62,467 nucleotides of DNA from assembly GCA_964607515.1 (NCBI GenBank), contig CAZSKU010000013.1, positions 1-62,467 of the forward strand, read 5' to 3'. Below the pieces are notes generated by a model that worked only from the letters and a program-made list of their open reading frames with translations, made no database searches and was not told the DNA's origin. Positions 60,432 through 62,467 of this stretch are shown here, piece by piece. Within the stretch, counting starts at the first letter, position 1, and each line of letters begins with the position of its first letter. The stretch comes from UBA6080 sp964607515 (GTDB lineage Bacteria; Fermentibacterota; Fermentibacteria; Fermentibacterales; JCC-6). Both the position numbers and the translations under genes were made by a program.

Positions 60432-61696
60432 CAATTCGAACCCCTTTCTCTTTGTACGGCAGCGTACCTTTCCACCACCAGCCTTTCATACACCGATTCG
60501 GACATGGCGCACCCGGGTTTGTTTCCGACCACGTGGTCGTAGGGGCAGCCTCCGCCGCAGGAGGGCAGCAGACGGCAGTCGTGACAGGGGCTATCCGGAT
60601 TGTACGGGTTGAAGGCCGACCAGGCGGAGTGAATCATCATCAGGCTTCTGACGTCGAGTCCGTAGGGCATCGGGTATAGCCCGTCCGGGACGGACCCGCC
60701 CACTTCCTTCCAGCACTTGGCCATCCTGCCGTCGGGAAGCACCACCACCCCCATGATGTTGGTGGCCGCGCACCCGGGAATTCTCACCCCGGGGGCCATG
60801 GCGGGCAGGGCGCCCGGCCCCACGAGGTCCGCCAGGATGTCGCACTCCGGGGCCGTCCCGCCTCCCCGTAAATCCCTGATGACGGCGGGGTAGATCCTTA
60901 CGTTCTCCATGCCGCCCAGGCGATTCTTCACGTACTCGTAGCTGCCGGTCTCCCCCGGGCCGAGGTTGACCCTGACGGCCACCTTCATGTGCTTCGCAGC
61001 CGACTCGATGTTTTCCGTCACCCGGGTGAAGGTGCTCCCTCCGTCCGCCAGGGGCCTCTTCCTGTCATGCGCCTCCGGAGGGCCGTCAACTGTAACCTGG
61101 GCGGCGGCCACCCCCCGGGCCGCCAGGGCCGAAGCGGTCTCCTCGTCCAGCAGGTAGCCGTTGGTGATGATCTGCCCCCGGACTTCTGTTTTCTCGATTA
61201 TTCTCAGACCTTCCAGCAGAGAAAAGCACATCTCCCTGTTCAGAAGGGGTTCCCCGCCGTACAGGGTGACGAATATCCGTTCCGGGCTCATCTGCCGGCA
61301 CATCTCCTGAATGCCGGAAACCGTGTCCGGGCCCATGGAGGCGTCGGAGACACGCTTATCGCCTTCGTAGCAGTAGCGGCAGCGGAAGTTGCACGCATAG
61401 GTCATCACCGCGGTTATCGCCAGATCGCCGGATTTCATGGCCCTCTCCGAGAGAAGCCGCATGTAGAGCCTCTCATCGAAACCGCAGGGGATGAGCGCGC
61501 CCATTCGAACCAGGTCGGCATGAAGGCCGGGATCCTCCGCTCCGATGGTTTCCTGAGGCATCTCCCCGCCCAGCAGACCGCCGATGAGCCGTAGCTTGTC
61601 AGGGTCGTCCACCCTGGCCAGAGCCCCGGTGAAACCGTTGTGAAGCAGATGGAAGCCGCCGGCGTCCACCAGTCTGTTGTAGAGGGACAGTTTCAT
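60425..61696 (-). CDS. Radical SAM/SPASM peptide maturase
   Basis: A 423-residue enzyme. The radical SAM cluster motif CNFRCRYC is at Cys102/106/109, and GGEP at 147-150 contacts SAM. The C-terminal SPASM domain fits the seven-Cys consensus: Cys309...Gly323-x4-Cys328, then Cys371-x2-Cys374-x5-Cys380-x3-Cys384 and Cys396. These ligate two auxiliary [4Fe-4S] clusters used in peptide modification. The N terminus (MKLSLYNRLVDAGGFHLLHNGFTGAL) is of the peptide-maturase type. ATG 61696 fits this; ATG 61729 and a longer upstream frame are less likely. It is followed by two Cys-rich peptides. Confidence 0.93.
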   Translation of the reverse strand: MKLSLYNRLVDAGGFHLLHNGFTGALARVDDPDKLRLIGGLLGGEMPQETIGAEDPGLHADLVRMGALIPCGFDERLYMRLLSERAMKSGDLAITAVMTYACNFRCRYCYEGDKRVSDASMGPDTVSGIQEMCRQMSPERIFVTLYGGEPLLNREMCFSLLEGLRIIEKTEVRGQIITNGYLLDEETASALAARGVAAAQVTVDGPPEAHDRKRPLADGGSTFTRVTENIESAAKHMKVAVRVNLGPGETGSYEYVKNRLGGMENVRIYPAVIRDLRGGGTAPECDILADLVGPGALPAMAPGVRIPGCAATNIMGVVVLPDGRMAKCWKEVGGSVPDGLYPMPYGLDVRSLMMIHSAWSAFNPYNPDSPCHDCRLLPSCGGGCPYDHVVGNKPGCAMSESVYERLVVERYAAVQRERGSNWC

Positions 61697-61855
61697 GTCT
61701 CCCGCCTTCGTATTGCTCCCATTGTTCATTAACGGCCGGGACCTGTTTTTTTCAAGTGGGGCGCTGGAGCGGTTCATCCCGGTCACCGTTCCGGGCCGGG
61801 GAACGATGTCTCCGATGCATTGCGGAGTGGTTGAAAGCTGCTGGGCGGGGTCAAC

Positions 61856-61884
61856 TTGACGGCAGGCGCCCGTATGGGAATAAT
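61856..61884 (+). promoter_or_regulatory. Strong sigma70-type promoter for the PAS sensor gene
   Basis: TTGACG (61856-61861), 17 nt, AATAAT (61879-61884); each hexamer is 5/6 to consensus. Transcription would start near 61891. Confidence 0.6.
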
Positions 61885-61914
61885 GGTTCGGGATGCCGGT
61901 CATGCCTGGAGGGA

Positions 61915-62467
61915 ATAACGGAAAACTCTGACGATTCCGCAGCCCTGAGAGCAAAGGTCGATTCTCTCGAAAAGCGCCTGAGGCTTTTATGGGAGGAACA
62001 CGGGAGGCTCCTGGAGACCGAAGCCCTCCTTGACCGGCTCGCCTTCCTCACGAAGGCCGTCTTCTGGAAGACCGACAGGAACGGCCTTATCACCACCGTA
62101 AACGAGAACTGCGAACCTGTGCTGGGATACACGCCCAAAGAGGTGATCGGGAAGATGCACTTCTACGACCTGCATCCCTTGGAAGGCCGAGAGGAGTTCA
62201 AGAAATGGTGCATGAAGGTCTTCGAGAAAAGGGAAGCCTTCGTGAACCACATCAACCCCGCGGTAACCGGCTCAGGGCGCCGAATATGGCTGATCACCAA
62301 CGGTATACCGATTTTCGGCCCCGGGGGATCCCTGAAGGGGTACCAGGGCATCGACGTCGACATCACCGAGAGGAAGAACGCCGAGGACGCCCTGCGGGTT
62401 AAAAACTACGTCTTCCATTCCTCCATAGCCGCCAACAGCATCTCCGACACCCGGGGGGTGGTCTCCG
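61915..62467 (+). CDS. PAS-domain sensor protein (3' end outside window), non-standard start
   Basis: The visible 184 codons contain a coiled-coil lead (about 10-45) and one complete PAS/PAC domain: FWKTDRNGLITTVNENCEPVLGY and, at its end, GYQGIDVDITERKNAEDAL (split here as GIDVDITERKN). A second PAS or a kinase domain probably follows. After the promoter and GGAGGG (61908-61913) there is no ATG, GTG or TTG in this frame until deep in the PAS domain. Candidates are ATA 61915 (giving MTENSDD) or ACG 61918. An overlapping short frame MPGGNNGKL lies in front. A sequencing error or a frameshift is the alternative. Confidence 0.85.
   Translation, partial: MTENSDDSAALRAKVDSLEKRLRLLWEEHGRLLETEALLDRLAFLTKAVFWKTDRNGLITTVNENCEPVLGYTPKEVIGKMHFYDLHPLEGREEFKKWCMKVFEKREAFVNHINPAVTGSGRRIWLITNGIPIFGPGGSLKGYQGIDVDITERKNAEDALRVKNYVFHSSIAANSISDTRGVVS

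Noticed and set aside
61697..61954. 86-codon N-terminal extension of the radical SAM protein
   Set aside because: The extension is unlike any peptide-maturase N terminus and would reach back into the divergent promoter region; MKLSLYN is the typical family start.

Overview
The window is GC-rich bacterial chromosome with no phage, insertion sequence, CRISPR array or rRNA. Signal peptides, lipoprotein signals, TonB/ExbB/ExbD, a TonB-dependent receptor, a PorV-like porin and C-terminal FlgD/type-IX-like sorting domains mark a two-membrane (diderm) bacterium. The pair of GWxTD-domain proteins, the PNP...YDISGR sorting tails and the PorV homologue point to the FCB superphylum or a related uncultured lineage (a Fermentibacteria- or Eisenbacteria-like candidate phylum). 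That placement is inference from gene content.

Layout. 1-6.5 kb: a partial TPR protein, tRNA-Ser(GGA), a thioredoxin-fold secreted protein that appears to be a selenoprotein (in-frame UGA at 1589-1591 plus a SECIS-like hairpin), maf, dtd and a subtilase. 6.6-12.6 kb: a PEGA/TonB-C protein, pyrE, an MtfA-like peptidase, a CYTH protein, tRNA-Ser(UGA), a GroES-like protein and a PHP hydrolase. 12.6-15.7 kb: an acyl-CoA dehydrogenase with EtfB and a ferredoxin-fused EtfA, probably an electron-bifurcating complex. 15.8-29 kb, minus strand: a housekeeping run. In transcription order it is Na/Pi cotransporter, DUF3006, rsmI, CDP-alcohol phosphatidyltransferase, inositol-phosphate synthase, tmk, S41 protease, phosphohexomutase, yceD, rpmF, plsX, fabH, fabG, acpP, fabF. 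29-37 kb, mostly plus strand: a UbiA prenyltransferase, ispE (whose frame runs through tRNA-Gln), rplY, pth, a DnaQ-like exonuclease, murA (active-site Cys replaced by Asp) and a beta-propeller lipoprotein.

37-52.4 kb, minus strand: a cell-envelope block in the order TonB-dependent receptor, ExbB, ExbD, ExbD, TonB, a large secreted protein, PorV-like porin, two GWxTD proteins, an M30-like protein with a degenerate metal site, and a TPR lipoprotein. A TTGACA promoter and a leader of about 185 nt precede the receptor. 52.6-55.6 kb: a large PEP-synthase-type ATP-grasp protein with receiver-like N-terminal domains. 55.6-59 kb: a tightly packed four-gene membrane operon of unknown function (DUF6754 type).

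59-61.7 kb: a compact RiPP-like locus. A radical SAM/SPASM maturase overlaps the first of two tandem 43-44-residue peptides that lie in ordinary annotation gaps. Each peptide has five regularly spaced C-terminal cysteines, and a beta-propeller lipoprotein follows. This is the best candidate for an undescribed system. The window ends in a PAS sensor protein behind a strong promoter but without a standard start codon. Intergenic gaps are nearly all under 200 bp; the longer ones (1273-1495 and 52217-52643) are described in their entries.
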